This document shows positions 1-9,100 of a stretch of DNA of 64,000 nucleotides, piece by piece. Under the pieces are notes generated by a model that was not told where the DNA came from, ran no database searches, and saw only the letters and a program-made list of their open reading frames with translations. Made by a program: the position numbers and the translations under genes. Position 1 is the first letter of the stretch, and every line of letters begins with the position of its first letter. Source of the DNA: Rugamonas rivuli (GTDB taxonomy: Bacteria; Pseudomonadota; Gammaproteobacteria; Burkholderiales; Burkholderiaceae_D); NCBI RefSeq assembly GCF_009380165.1, contig NZ_WHUF01000001.1, positions 1,054,001-1,118,000 of the forward strand. Direction: 5' to 3'.

Positions 1-257
1 GCACGATGAAGCACAGCTGCCGGCTGTACTGCCGCAGCACCAGCGCGATGCGGCGCGCGGCGTTGACCATGCCGCCACGGCACTGCAGCACCACGTCCAG
101 CCGCTCGCTGCGGCCGATGGCGCGCAACTGCTGGTACAGCGCGGGCAGCATCTCCATATCGAGGTGCGAGGCCGCCAGCACCAGCACGCGATTGCCGCGC
201 AGCGCTTCGATCTGTTTGATTTTTTCGGGCAGATGCTCGTTCAACGGGTGCTGCATG
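1..257 (-). CDS. SDH-type Clp-fold serine protease-like protein (C-terminus outside window)
   Basis: Only the first 85 codons are present; the gene continues past the left edge. The start is the ATG at 257-255, preceded by a strong Shine-Dalgarno CAGGAGG. It overlaps the last 17 bases of the ATP-grasp gene, so the two are probably translationally coupled. The visible part has a hydrophobic strand (RVLVLAASHLDMEMLP, about residues 24-39) and an LDVVLQCRGGMVNAARRIA segment (about 54-72). The latter resembles the strand and oxyanion-loop Gly-Gly region of Clp/SppA-fold serine peptidases of the SDH family. The catalytic Ser and Lys would lie beyond the edge and cannot be checked. Its place behind a peptide ligase and a small peptide suggests a role in leader removal or peptide turnover; this is inference. 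Confidence 0.55.
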
Positions 258-1251
258 CGGCCTCCTGCAACAGCTGGTCGGCCAGCGTTTCAAGCAGATT
301 GAATTCGGGGATCAGCTGTTCGATGAACAGGAACTGCCCTGCGGGGTTATTTTCAAGGAAGACGTATTCGTTGTCCGGCGTGACGATCAGGTCCAGCGCG
401 CTGTAGTTCAGGCCATAGCTGGCCACCAGCTCCAGGCAGCGCCGCTCGATCTGCGGCGGCAGCAGCGTGGGCGTGTAGCGGATCGGGGCCGACATGTCGC
501 GGCAATCGACCGCCGTGCGGCTGTCGTCCTGGCTGTGTATCTTTGCGGCGAACACGCGGCAGCCGATGACCGTCACGCGCAGCTCGTACTGCTTGGCGAT
601 GTATTGCTGGAACTGGCAAGGCAGCTCGGCCACCGCGTCGATGGACTCCATCATGTCGTCGTCGATCACGGTGGTGGTCAGGCCTTCGGCCACGCAATCG
701 GCGGCGGCCACTTCTTCCGCCGCCAGCGTCGGCGTCGACATGGCTTTGAAGATCATCTGTTCCGGCAGCTGCGCGTGGAACTGCCGCACCTGCGCGGCCG
801 AATTGGTGATCAGCGTGGTGGGGATGCGAAAGCCCAGCCGCTGCGCGCGTTGCAGCTGTTCGCCCTTCCACATGGCGCCACGCATCGCCAGCGGATGGCT
901 GACCCAGTAGCAGTCCAAGCCGTACAACAGGCCAAACAGCGCCTGTTCGCTTTCCATTTTGGCGTAGGCCAGTTCCTGCGGGCCGAGGTCTTCGCTGCGG
1001 TAGGCAAAGTCGCCCGGCTTGCGGGCCCAGACCGCGCCGATCTCGGCCACGTCGATGCTGGCGCCCGATGGCAGGTGGCGGATCTCGCTGCGGCAGCCGT
1101 GGGGCTGGAAGGATTGAATCAGTTCGTAATCGCGCGGGAAGGTATCGAGATCGATGCGGAACCAGGCGCCGCCTTTGGCTGCCAGGATGGGAGTGAGCAA
1201 ATCTGCGTGGAGGTCGCCGCTGTGGGTGACGATCAGGATTTTCTTGGTCAT
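241..1251 (-). CDS. MvdD-family ATP-grasp peptide ligase (RiPP maturase)
   Basis: A 336-residue ATP-grasp protein of the MvdC/MvdD type. In the characterised family members, such enzymes form ester or amide cross-links between side chains of a ribosomal precursor peptide (graspetides such as microviridin). Sequence support is the N-terminal ILIVTHSGDLHADLL segment (about residues 5-19), RIDLDTFPRDY (about 32-42), and the C-terminal ENNPAGQ motif (residues 300-306), which provides metal-binding Glu/Asn residues in ATP-grasp enzymes. The preceding stretch is LNYSALDLIVTPDNEYVFLE, as in this family. It lies 72 bp downstream of a 57-codon ORF that is the obvious candidate substrate, and overlaps the following protease-like gene. 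A generic RimK-like ligase is the alternative, but the N-terminal match favours MvdD. Confidence 0.85.
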   Translation of the reverse strand: MTKKILIVTHSGDLHADLLTPILAAKGGAWFRIDLDTFPRDYELIQSFQPHGCRSEIRHLPSGASIDVAEIGAVWARKPGDFAYRSEDLGPQELAYAKMESEQALFGLLYGLDCYWVSHPLAMRGAMWKGEQLQRAQRLGFRIPTTLITNSAAQVRQFHAQLPEQMIFKAMSTPTLAAEEVAAADCVAEGLTTTVIDDDMMESIDAVAELPCQFQQYIAKQYELRVTVIGCRVFAAKIHSQDDSRTAVDCRDMSAPIRYTPTLLPPQIERRCLELVASYGLNYSALDLIVTPDNEYVFLENNPAGQFLFIEQLIPEFNLLETLADQLLQEAACSTR

Positions 1252-1323
1252 GGAGACGGCTGTCGGCCGGACGGATGGCCGATCCGGCAGATGCCGGATG
1301 CAGCCATCGCCGCCATCAGGCGC

Positions 1324-1497
1324 TTAGCACCAGATGCCGGCGTCCAGGCGACCGTTTTTCGAAGCACGGGCGTCAGGGCCGGAGCAGCCGGCCAGCGCCA
1401 CGCCTTCGCGGGCTTTCCATTGCGGATCGGCTTTGACTACGGCTTTTTTCTCGGCCAGTTTGAATGCGAACAGCTTTGTCTCATTTTGCTTTTTCAT
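1324..1497 (-). CDS. Candidate RiPP precursor peptide, 57 aa
   Basis: A 57-codon ORF starting at the ATG at 1497-1495, with a modest AAGG ribosome site, ending TAA at 1326-1324. The N-terminal half is Lys/Ala-rich and amphipathic (MKKQNETKLFAFKLAEKKAV). Its LFAFKLAE recalls, but does not match, the PFFARFLE recognition helix of microviridin leaders. The C-terminal part begins around ALAGCSG and ends in GRLDAGIWC. It carries Cys38, Ser39, Asp42, Ser46, Lys47, Asp52 and a terminal Cys57, so it has hydroxyl, carboxylate and amine side chains that a graspetide ligase could join, plus two cysteines. The microviridin TxKYPSD core is absent. It is the first gene after a strong promoter and sits directly ahead of the ATP-grasp gene. 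The coding assignment rests on position, promoter and composition. Confidence 0.7.
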   Translation of the reverse strand: MKKQNETKLFAFKLAEKKAVVKADPQWKAREGVALAGCSGPDARASKNGRLDAGIWC

Positions 1498-1558
1498 TAT
1501 TAGAACCTTTTTAGATAGATTTAAAGTTCAAACGATTGCCACGGGTAGTGGTGCAACA

Positions 1559-1587
1559 ACGATATCATTGCCGATAATTCATGTCAA
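1559..1587 (-). promoter_or_regulatory. Strong sigma70-type promoter of the RiPP locus
   Basis: Read on the minus strand there is a perfect -35 box TTGACA (1587-1582), a 17-bp spacer, and an extended -10 TGATATCGT with the hexamer at 1564-1559. Transcription would start near 1552 and give a leader of about 55 nt before the precursor ATG at 1497. A weak AAGCTA/TAGCTT inverted repeat (1590-1595 and 1605-1610) lies just upstream, between the stop of the CsgG-like gene and this promoter. Confidence 0.65.
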
Positions 1588-1622
1588 TAAAGCTACTATG
1601 ACAATAGCTTCACATTGCCGAT
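1566..1622. repeat. Two 10-bp direct repeats around the RiPP promoter
   Basis: CATTGCCGAT occurs exactly at 1566-1575 and again at 1613-1622 (ATCGGCAATG on the minus strand). One copy lies in the spacer between the -35 and -10 boxes and the other about 25 bp upstream of the -35 box. This spacing suits a regulator that binds both sites, but no regulator gene is adjacent. Confidence 0.45.
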
Positions 1623-1629
1623 CGTGTGT

Positions 1630-2436
1630 TTATTTCACCGAAACGTCGGTGGCTTTGACCGCGACGTGCTCGGTGATGTTCTTCGCCGCGATGGTCTCGG
1701 CCAGGAAAGACGTCGACTTGACCAGCAGGTCGCGCGCCACCTCTTCCAGCGGCGAGCCGCTGATGCTGGCGTGGCTGCCGCCCAGGCCCACACCGCCGCC
1801 CCAGCCCAGCGCCGAGACGCCGAAACCGTTTTTCTCGTTATTCGCCTGGAAGGTCTTGGAGGCGATGATCTTGGCGCGCTTGACGTCCACCACGCGGATG
1901 TCCATGTTCATGTGCACCTTGGATTTCTTGAAGTCGACCGAGCCGGCCAGCAAGCCCAGCGGGCCTTTGAGGAAGCCCAGGCCGCCCAGGCCGGTGGAGC
2001 TTTGCTCGAAGCCCAGCGAGGTGATCGATCCGGTGATCATGTAGTCGGCCGCTTCGGCTTCGACCTTCTTGCCGATCAGGGCCAGTTCCTTGTTGATCTC
2101 TTCCATCTCGGCGCGTTCCTGCACGTCGAAGCAGCCGGTCTGGGTCAGCGCGGTGGCCAGCATCTCGGTCATGCCGGTGCCGACGCCGGTGTAGCTCGGC
2201 TGCGACACATTGCCCTGGCGCTCCCACCAGCGATACTGGCGCGGATCCTGCTGGCCGGCGCCCGAAGAACAATCGGCCGACTTGCACTTGAACTCGGTGA
2301 ACACGACCTTGGCGGCCGGACGGGCGCACTTCGGAACGTCGATCTCGCGCTCGGACACCTGGCTGGTCTCGGCGAAACCGGCAACAGGAATGAACACCAG
2401 CGCTGCAAGGCAAGTACTACGGACTATGTTTTTCAT
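1630..2436 (-). CDS. CsgG/HfaB-like secreted protein
   Basis: A 268-residue protein with an N-terminal signal peptide (MKNIVRSTCLAALVFIPVAGFAE, cleavage near residue 22). No lipobox cysteine follows the hydrophobic stretch. The body has features of the CsgG/HfaB family: an early KVVFTEFKCK strand, the GTGMTEMLATALTQTGCFDVQERAEM segment in which a small ligand-binding-like domain precedes a 'fast-changing name' helix, a DYMITGSITSLGFE strand, and MDIRVVDVKRAKIIASKTFQ. CsgG proteins form outer-membrane secretion channels for curli; related proteins act in holdfast anchoring or envelope maintenance. No csgA, csgB, csgE or csgF lies nearby, so a curli role is unsupported. It has its own promoter and a 38-bp gap to the next promoter. 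Confidence 0.65.
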   Translation of the reverse strand: MKNIVRSTCLAALVFIPVAGFAETSQVSEREIDVPKCARPAAKVVFTEFKCKSADCSSGAGQQDPRQYRWWERQGNVSQPSYTGVGTGMTEMLATALTQTGCFDVQERAEMEEINKELALIGKKVEAEAADYMITGSITSLGFEQSSTGLGGLGFLKGPLGLLAGSVDFKKSKVHMNMDIRVVDVKRAKIIASKTFQANNEKNGFGVSALGWGGGVGLGGSHASISGSPLEEVARDLLVKSTSFLAETIAAKNITEHVAVKATDVSVK

Positions 2437-2452
2437 TACGGGCTTTCGATGG

Positions 2453-2511
2453 ATTGTGCAAATTGTGCAAATATTAAAGTGTTAAATTATGCACTATTGA
2501 CCACACGTCAA
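2453..2511 (-). promoter_or_regulatory. Promoter of the CsgG-like gene with tandem 9-bp repeats
   Basis: On the minus strand TTGACG (2511-2506) and TAATTT (2489-2484) are separated by 16 bp. Downstream, ATTGTGCAA is repeated in direct tandem at 2453-2461 and 2462-2470, inside the predicted 5' leader. The tandem copy could be a regulator site; the sequence shows nothing more. Confidence 0.4.
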
Positions 2512-2523
2512 ATCTATCGAAAT

Positions 2524-3321
2524 CTAACCGTGCGCACCCATGCGCGGGAGCACGGCGCGCGCATTGGCGCTGGTGGCGTCGGCCACCTCTTGCAGTGGGA
2601 TGCCGCGCAATTCGGCCAGCACCGCGCCGATGCGGGGAATCTGGTCGGGGCTGTTGCGGCCGGGGTGTATCCAGCTGGGGGAGATATCCGGCGCATCGGT
2701 TTCCAGCACGATGCCGTCGAGCGGCAGTTCGGCCGCCAGGCGGCGGATTTGCAGCGCGCGCGTGAACGTCATGGCGCCGCCGAAACCCAGCTTGAAGCCC
2801 AGGTCCAGATAGCCCTGCGCTTGCTGGAAGCTGCCGTTGAACGCATGCGCGATGCCGCCCGCAGGCCGGATCTGGCGCACGTGCTTGAGCACCACGTCCT
2901 GCGAGCGGCGCACGTGCATCAGCACCGGCAGCTCGAAATCGCGGGCGATCCTGAGCTGCTCGCGGAAGAAGAAGATCTGCTTTTCGCGCATGGCCGGCTC
3001 GGTCAGCATGGGAATGAAAAAATCCAGGCCGATCTCGCCCAGCGCGACGAAGCGGCGGTCGGCCATGGCGGCGGCGACCTGCTCGCGCAGCACGCGCAAG
3101 TCGTCCTCCTCGGCGTGCGGCACATAGATCGGATGGATGCCCAGCGCGTAGCAGCCGTTGTCCACGCTGGCGGCCAGCTGCGCCACCACCGGGAAGTTGG
3201 CCGTCTCCACCGCCGGGATCACGATCATCGCTACGCCCTGCTCCCGCGCCAGCGCCGCCTGCGCGGCGGACTCGCCGCCGAATTCGTGGGCGTCGAGGTG
3301 GCAGTGGGTGTCGATCCACAT
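2524..3321 (-). CDS. TatD-family metal-dependent hydrolase
   Basis: A 265-residue TIM-barrel hydrolase of the TatD DNase family, which cleaves DNA with divalent metals in the cytoplasm. Metal ligands are visible in order: His6 and His8 of DTHCHLD, the Glu of ALGEIGLDF (near residue 96), the His of LMHVRRS, the His of IAHAFNGS and the Asp of LETDAPD. Length and ending match the family. The start lies 4 bp downstream of the lolD stop, so it is the last gene of the lolC-lolD-tatD unit. It is followed by the promoter of the CsgG-like gene. Confidence 0.92.
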   Translation of the reverse strand: MWIDTHCHLDAHEFGGESAAQAALAREQGVAMIVIPAVETANFPVVAQLAASVDNGCYALGIHPIYVPHAEEDDLRVLREQVAAAMADRRFVALGEIGLDFFIPMLTEPAMREKQIFFFREQLRIARDFELPVLMHVRRSQDVVLKHVRQIRPAGGIAHAFNGSFQQAQGYLDLGFKLGFGGAMTFTRALQIRRLAAELPLDGIVLETDAPDISPSWIHPGRNSPDQIPRIGAVLAELRGIPLQEVADATSANARAVLPRMGAHG

Positions 3322-3325
3322 GGCG

Positions 3326-4021
3326 TCAGTCCACGTAGGGCTGCAAGCCTTCGTCGGTCAGGCGCAGCACGCGGTCGCAGCGGCGGGCCAGTTCGATATC
3401 GTGGGTGACGATGACGAAGGCCGTGCCCAGGGTGCGCGACAGCTCCAGCATCAGCTCGAAGATCTGCTGCGCGGTGGCGTGATCGAGGTTGCCGGTCGGT
3501 TCGTCGGCCAGCACGCAGGCCGGCTGCGTGACCAGTGCGCGCGCCAAAGCCACGCGTTGACGTTCGCCGCCGGACAGCTCGCCCGGCACGTGTGTGACGC
3601 GCTTGGCCAGGTTGACGCGGGCCAGGATCTGCTGCGCCGCGCTGCTGGCGTCTGCGCGTTTGACGCGGCGTATCATCAGCGGCATCGCCACGTTATCGAG
3701 CGCGCTGAATTCCGGCAGCAGGTGGTGGAACTGGTAGACAAAGCCCAGCGACGCGTTGCGCAGATCGCCGCGCGCGGTTTCGCTCAGGCTGGCGAAGTCC
3801 TTGCCCAGCAAGGTGACGCTGCCACGGCTCGGCGTATCGAGGCCGCCCAGCAAGTGCAGCAGCGTCGATTTGCCGGAGCCGGAAGCGCCGACGATGGCCA
3901 CGCGCTCGCCGCGCCGCACGTCGATGTCGATGCCGTTCAACACCTGCACCGAGTAGGAGCCTTGGGTGAAGGTTTTGCCGAGGCCTCGGCAGGACAGGAC
4001 CACAGGTTCCAGGTTACTCAT
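3326..4021 (-). CDS. lolD: Lipoprotein-releasing ABC transporter ATPase
   Basis: A 231-residue ABC ATPase that powers extraction of outer-membrane lipoproteins from the inner membrane with LolC/E and hands them to LolA. Visible motifs are the Walker [10 protein letters not shown] (from residue 45), the Q-loop region [12 protein letters not shown], the signature [15 protein letters not shown], Walker [13 protein letters not shown] and the H-loop FVIVTHD. The QFHHLLPEF sequence is typical of LolD rather than MacB or FtsE. Its ATG overlaps the last 8 bases of the permease gene, which implies translational coupling. Confidence 0.95.
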   Translation of the reverse strand: MSNLEPVVLSCRGLGKTFTQGSYSVQVLNGIDIDVRRGERVAIVGASGSGKSTLLHLLGGLDTPSRGSVTLLGKDFASLSETARGDLRNASLGFVYQFHHLLPEFSALDNVAMPLMIRRVKRADASSAAQQILARVNLAKRVTHVPGELSGGERQRVALARALVTQPACVLADEPTGNLDHATAQQIFELMLELSRTLGTAFVIVTHDIELARRCDRVLRLTDEGLQPYVD

Positions 4022-5279
4022 AGCGCAGCGCCTCCGCAGGTTTCACGCGGGCGGCCCACCAGCTTGGGTACAGCGTCGCCACGAAGGCCAGCACCACGGC
4101 CACGCCGCCGATCTTGAACACGTCCGGCCAGCGCAGGTCGGACGGCACGCTGCTGATGTAGTAGATATCCTTCGACAAGAACTGCACTCCCAATAAATGT
4201 TCGATAAACGGCACGATGACGTCGATGTTGAGCGCCACCAGCACGCCGCCGGCCACGCCCAGCGCGGTGCCGAGGATGCCGACCAGCGCGCCCTGGATCA
4301 TGAAGATCTTCATGATGGAACGCGGCGAGGCGCCCAGCGTGCGCAGGATGGCGATGTCGGCCTGTTTGTCGGTCACGGTCATCACCAGCGTCGACACCAG
4401 GTTGAAGGCGGCCACCGCGATGATCAGGGTCAGGATGATGAACATCATGCGCTTCTCGGTCTGGACGGCGGCGAACCAGTTGGCGTTGAGCTTGGACCAG
4501 TCGCGCATGATCAGGTCGCCGGACATCGAATTCTTCAAGTCCTGCGCCACTTGCGGCGCGCGGTGCATGTCGGACAGGCGCAGGCGCAGGCCGGCCGGCG
4601 CATCCATGCGCAGCAGTTTTTCAGCGTCGGTCAGGTGGACGAAGGCCAGCGCCGAATCGAACTCGTTGTGGCCCGCCTCGAAGATGCCGACCACGGTGAA
4701 GGAGCGCAGGCGCGGCAGCACGCCGGCCGGCGTCGGCTGGCCCTGGGCCAGCGCCAGCGTCACCTTCTCGCCGAGGTTGACGCGCAGCGCGCGCGCCAGC
4801 TCGATGCCCAGCACGATGTTGTAGCTGCCCGGCTGCAGCGCATTGAAGCTACCGCGGCGGGTTTGCCTGGCGACGTCGGAGACGTTGGGTTCCTGCTCCG
4901 GCAGCACGCCGCGGATGATGGCCGGACGCAGCACATCGTCGCGCACCAGCATGCCCTGGGTTTCGGCGAACGGCGCGGCGCCGATCACTTCGGGGTTCTT
5001 GCGCGCTTCGGCGGCGGCGGCGTGCCAGTCGGGCATGGAGCCGCGCGCGTCGAACACTTCGACGTGGGCCAGCACCGACAACATGCGGTCGGTTACTTCC
5101 TTCTGGAAGCCGTTCATTACGGACAGCACGACGATCAGCGCCGCCACGCCCAGGCCGATGCCGGCCATGGAAATAAGCGAGATAAACGATATAAAACTAT
5201 TGCGCCCGCTGCGCTTGCCGGCCCGCGTGTAACGCAGGCCGACCAGCCACTCAAAGGGCAGGTTCTGGATAAGGCTCAT
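4014..5279 (-). CDS. lolC: Lipoprotein-releasing ABC transporter permease, LolC/LolE family
   Basis: A 421-residue inner-membrane permease. An N-terminal amphipathic stretch ([26 protein letters not shown]) leads into the first membrane span ([23 protein letters not shown]). A large periplasmic MacB/core domain of about 200 residues follows, and then three C-terminal spans ([61 protein letters not shown]). Only one permease gene is present, so the complex is probably LolCD-type (LolF-like) with a homodimeric permease, as in many non-enteric proteobacteria; that part is inference. It is the first gene of lolC-lolD-tatD. Confidence 0.92.
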   Translation of the reverse strand: MSLIQNLPFEWLVGLRYTRAGKRSGRNSFISFISLISMAGIGLGVAALIVVLSVMNGFQKEVTDRMLSVLAHVEVFDARGSMPDWHAAAAEARKNPEVIGAAPFAETQGMLVRDDVLRPAIIRGVLPEQEPNVSDVARQTRRGSFNALQPGSYNIVLGIELARALRVNLGEKVTLALAQGQPTPAGVLPRLRSFTVVGIFEAGHNEFDSALAFVHLTDAEKLLRMDAPAGLRLRLSDMHRAPQVAQDLKNSMSGDLIMRDWSKLNANWFAAVQTEKRMMFIILTLIIAVAAFNLVSTLVMTVTDKQADIAILRTLGASPRSIMKIFMIQGALVGILGTALGVAGGVLVALNIDVIVPFIEHLLGVQFLSKDIYYISSVPSDLRWPDVFKIGGVAVVLAFVATLYPSWWAARVKPAEALRYE

Positions 5280-5365
5280 GGGCTCCGGAGGGATTCAACA
5301 TTGTGAGCCCGCAGTGTGCCATACAAATAGCATTTCATGGGTGAAACACCGCACCCTGCCCCCAT

Positions 5366-5406
5366 AAAAAAGCCGCGCCGGGCAGTGGACACTGCGCCGG
5401 CGCGGC
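5366..5406 (-). terminator. Intrinsic terminator after the PEP-CTERM gene
   Basis: On the minus strand the 10-bp arms GCCGCGCCGG and CCGGCGCGGC (5406-5397 and 5381-5372) pair perfectly. The loop itself can pair as GCAGTG/CACTGC. A run of six T (5371-5366) follows. It lies about 30 bp past the stop codon at 5438 and separates this transcript from lolC. Confidence 0.9.
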
Positions 5407-5437
5407 CGATTCGCTTAAGAACTAATTAAAGCCCTGA

Positions 5438-6115
5438 TTACGCGAACTTTTCGCTTTTTTCCGACTTGCGGCGACCGATCAGGCCAACCAGGCCCAGGCC
5501 GACAGCCATCATGGCCCAGGTGTCGGCTTCAGGAACGGCCGACACCCCCATCAGCGATTGCGTACCGGCTGCGGTGTACTCGGTGTACAGGTAGCTGCCG
5601 CCGAGGCCGTGGTAGTTCAGCGCATCGGCCAGCATGGCGTAGGCATCGGCCGCCAGGGCGTCGTTGCCTGGGTTTAAGCCGCCGGTCAACGGCAGCACCA
5701 TGTTGCCGGTCGGGTTGGTGAAGCTTTGGTCGTCCTTCAGTTCCCACAGGGCCAGCTGGAAGGCGGCGGCCTTGTCGGCGTTGTACACGCCGTTGTTCAG
5801 CACGTACTTGTAGTTGGTCTCGTACAGGCCCATGATGGCTTGCGAAGGCACGACGGGGGTGGCGCCGTAGTTGACGTGGTACACAGCGGAGGTGTCTTGG
5901 TCGATGCAGAACGCCAGGGTCTCGACGCCGCCGATTTCAAATTTCCAAGGGGTGATCGTGACCGCGATATTGCCGAAGAAGTTGGCGTCGAAGTTCAGGT
6001 ATTCGACCGCACCAGGCATTTCACCCGTGATGCTGGCGGCCTGGCCAACGCTGGAGAATGCCAGGGCGGCGGCAACGGCGGCGGCTTTGATTGCGGTGTT
6101 GAATTTGATGGTCAT
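5438..6115 (-). CDS. PEP-CTERM exported protein with a possible thioester domain
   Basis: A 225-residue exported protein. The start at 6115 (MTIKFNTAIKAAAVAAALAFSS) is preferred over an upstream in-frame Met because it gives a clean signal peptide and has an AGAGA ribosome site. The C-terminus is a canonical sorting signal: VPEADTWAMMAVGLGLVGLIGRRK, with the VPEA motif, a membrane span and a basic tail. The family is recognised by exosortase/EpsH, which is not in this window. Residues around Cys70 (LAFCIDQD) and Gln120 (AAAFQLALWELKDD) resemble the Cys and Gln motifs that form an internal thioester in some adhesins. That link is inferred. It lies 47 bp behind the giant repeat protein gene with no terminator between them. 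Confidence 0.85.
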   Translation of the reverse strand: MTIKFNTAIKAAAVAAALAFSSVGQAASITGEMPGAVEYLNFDANFFGNIAVTITPWKFEIGGVETLAFCIDQDTSAVYHVNYGATPVVPSQAIMGLYETNYKYVLNNGVYNADKAAAFQLALWELKDDQSFTNPTGNMVLPLTGGLNPGNDALAADAYAMLADALNYHGLGGSYLYTEYTAAGTQSLMGVSAVPEADTWAMMAVGLGLVGLIGRRKSEKSEKFA

Positions 6116-6162
6116 GATGAATTCTCTTTTTAAAAATTGTTTTAAAAGTTGTTTTAAAAATC

Positions 6163-9100
6163 TTAGACGTGCGATACAGGGCACTGGCCCACCAGGGTTG
6201 CCGCCGGCTCTGCGCCGATCAGGTCGGCGATGGTCGGCGCGACCACGCCGGCCGCCGCCGCGTCTTCCCTGGCGACGTCGAAGTACACGTCGGTCATGTC
6301 GGCCGATTTGCCGTTACTCAGAACCACGCTGCTGCGCTCCAGGTGCAGGTTGTTGTTGGCGTCGACGAATGGCAGTTCGGTGTAAGCCACTTTCAGGCTG
6401 ACCACGCCGGCATCCTTCAGCGACAGCAACTCGCCAGCGTCGGTCTTGCCGTCGCTGTTCTTGTCCTGCCAGATCAGCAGGCTGGAGAACTGCGCATCCT
6501 TGGCATCGACCACGCCGTCGTGGTTGCTGTCATAGGTTTCCAGCTTGGCGAAGCCCGAACCCTTGCTGGCGCCGCCGAACAGCTCGTTGATGCTGTCGAT
6601 CTTGCCGTTGCCGTTGCTGTCGATGGCCAGGAAGCCGTCGCTGCCCGACAGCCAGCCGGACTGGATCGCCTTGCCGGTGCCCAGCAGGTCGAAGCTGCCC
6701 GTCATCGCCGAGCGGGCGATGGTGTGGATGCCGTCGCCGTTCAGGTCGATCGCGATCGGGGTGATGGTGGCGTCCCAAGTCATGTCGTTCTTGCCCGAAG
6801 CCAGCGTGATGGTATCGGTATGGGTCACGTTGGTGTACGCCTTGGCGTCGCCCACCACGTCCGAATCGATCGCATCGTTGCTGCCGACGTTTTTCACGCC
6901 CCACTTCCAGTTGCTCATGTTGTAGGTGGCGTTATCCGACGAAAAATGCACGCTGACGTTGGTCTTGTCGAATACCAGGTAGTAGTCGCCAGGCGTCAGG
7001 TCGGCAAACTTGTAGTTGCCGTTCACATCGGTCTTGATCGTATTGCCGATCTGCTTGTTGGTGGCGGCGTCGAACAGGCCGACGCTGACGCCGCCGATGC
7101 CTTCCTCGCCGCTGTCCTGGATGCCGTTGTGGTTGGCGTCGCGCCACACCTTGTCGCCGATGCTGGCCTTGCGGTAGATGCCGGCGTCCTCGGTGGTGAT
7201 GTTCTGGCCGGTAGCCAGCGTGATCGCATCGGTGCGGCCGGTGTTGCCGCTGACGTTGGTGATGTCCGAATCGTTGGCGTCGGTGCCCATGCCGGTCTTG
7301 GTGAAGTACCAGCCGCTGTTGTTGGTCACTTCCACCTTGTACGAGCCTGCCTGCAAGCCGTTGAACAGGTACTGGCCGCCGTCATGGGTGACGGTGGTGG
7401 CCTTGAGCACGCCGGATGCGTCGTACAGCTTGACAGTGACGCCATCGACGCCCTTCTCGCCGCTGTCCTTGACGCCGTTGTAGTTGGCGTCTTCCCACAC
7501 GGTGTCGCCGATGCTCGATGCCTTGACCAGGCCGGCGTCGCGGGTGGCGTCCTTCGCGCCCGAAACCAGCGAGAACTGCGCGGTCGCGCCGTTGCTGCCG
7601 GCGTCGGAGTCAGCGGCGTCGTTGCTGCCCTGGTCCTGCTTGGTGAAGACATAGCCTTCCGGCGCATCGAACTTGACCGAGTACTTGCCCGGGCCGACGT
7701 CGGTGAACGAGTACAGGCCGTTGGCATCGGTGGTGTCGGTCGCGATGACCACGCCTTTTTCGTTCAGCAGCGAGACCACGACGTTGCGCGCGCCGGCTTC
7801 GCTCGATTGCTGGATGCCGTCGCCGTTGGTGTCGTACCAGACCTTGTCGCCGATCGAGCCTTTCTGATACAGGCCGGCGTCCATATTGGTGGCGTTCTGG
7901 CCGGAGACGACGGTGATCGAACCCAGGTTGCCGCTGGCGTCCGCATCGCTGTCGACGTTGCCGTCGCTGCCCACGTCCTTGGTGGTGATCAGGTAGCCGG
8001 TCGGCGCCTTGATGTCCACCGAGTAGGTGCCGGCAGCCACCGAGAACTTGTAGTTGCCGTTGCTGTCGGTGGTGGTGGTCTTGACGATGTTGCCGTCGGC
8101 GTCGCGCAGGTTGACGGTGACGCCGGACTTGCCGCTGTCGCTGCCGTCGTCCTGCAGGCCGTTGCCGTTCTTGTCGATCCAGACCTTGTCGCCGATGGTG
8201 GCGGCGGCCAGCAGGCCGGCGTCGATGCTCTTGTCGACCTGGCCGGAAGTGACGGTGACGGTGTGCGACAGGCCGTTGGCGTCCACGTCCGAATCGGCGG
8301 CGCCATTGCTGCCCTGGCCGGCCTTGGTGAAGACCATGCCTTCCGGCAGCGAGGCTTTGTCGAACTGCACGGTGTAGGTGCCTGGCTTGAGGCCGGTGAA
8401 CATGTAGTTGCCGTCGCAATCGGTGGTGACGGCATTGCCCACCTGTTTGCCGTCGGCGTCGATCAGGATCACCTTGACGTCGGACACGCCGCATTCGCCG
8501 CTGTCCTGGATGCCGTTCTTGTTGGTGTCCAGCCAGACGCGGTCGCCGATCGAGGCGGTCTTGTACAGGCCGGCGTCGACGGTGTTGTTGACTTCGCCGG
8601 CGGCCAGCTTGACGACATTGCTGACGCCGTTAGTGCCGAAGTCGCTGTCCTTGGCGTCGTCGCTGCCCACGTCCTTGCCGGTGAAGGCGTAGCCGGACGG
8701 CGCGGTGACGGACACGGTGTAGCTGCCCGGATCGGCGGTGAAGGTGTAGTGGCCGGCGGTGTCGGTGGTGGTGGTCGCCACGATCTTGCCGGTGGCGTCC
8801 TTCAGCTGCACGGTGACGCCGCAGATGCCGGCTTCGCCGCTGTCCTGCACGCCATTGCCGTTCTTGTCTTCCCACACGGTGTCGCCCAGCTTGGCTGGAA
8901 CGGCCACCAGGCCGGCGTCCAGGTCGCTGTTGACGGCGCCCGAGGTCAGCGTGACCTGGCCGGTCTTGCCGGTGGTGACGTTGGCGTCGGAATCCTTGGC
9001 GTCGTTCGTGCCCTGGTCGGCCGCGGTGAACAGGTAGTTGGCCGGCAGCGAGGTTTTGTCGAACTGCACGCTGTAGGTGCCCGGCTTCAGGTTGGTGAAG

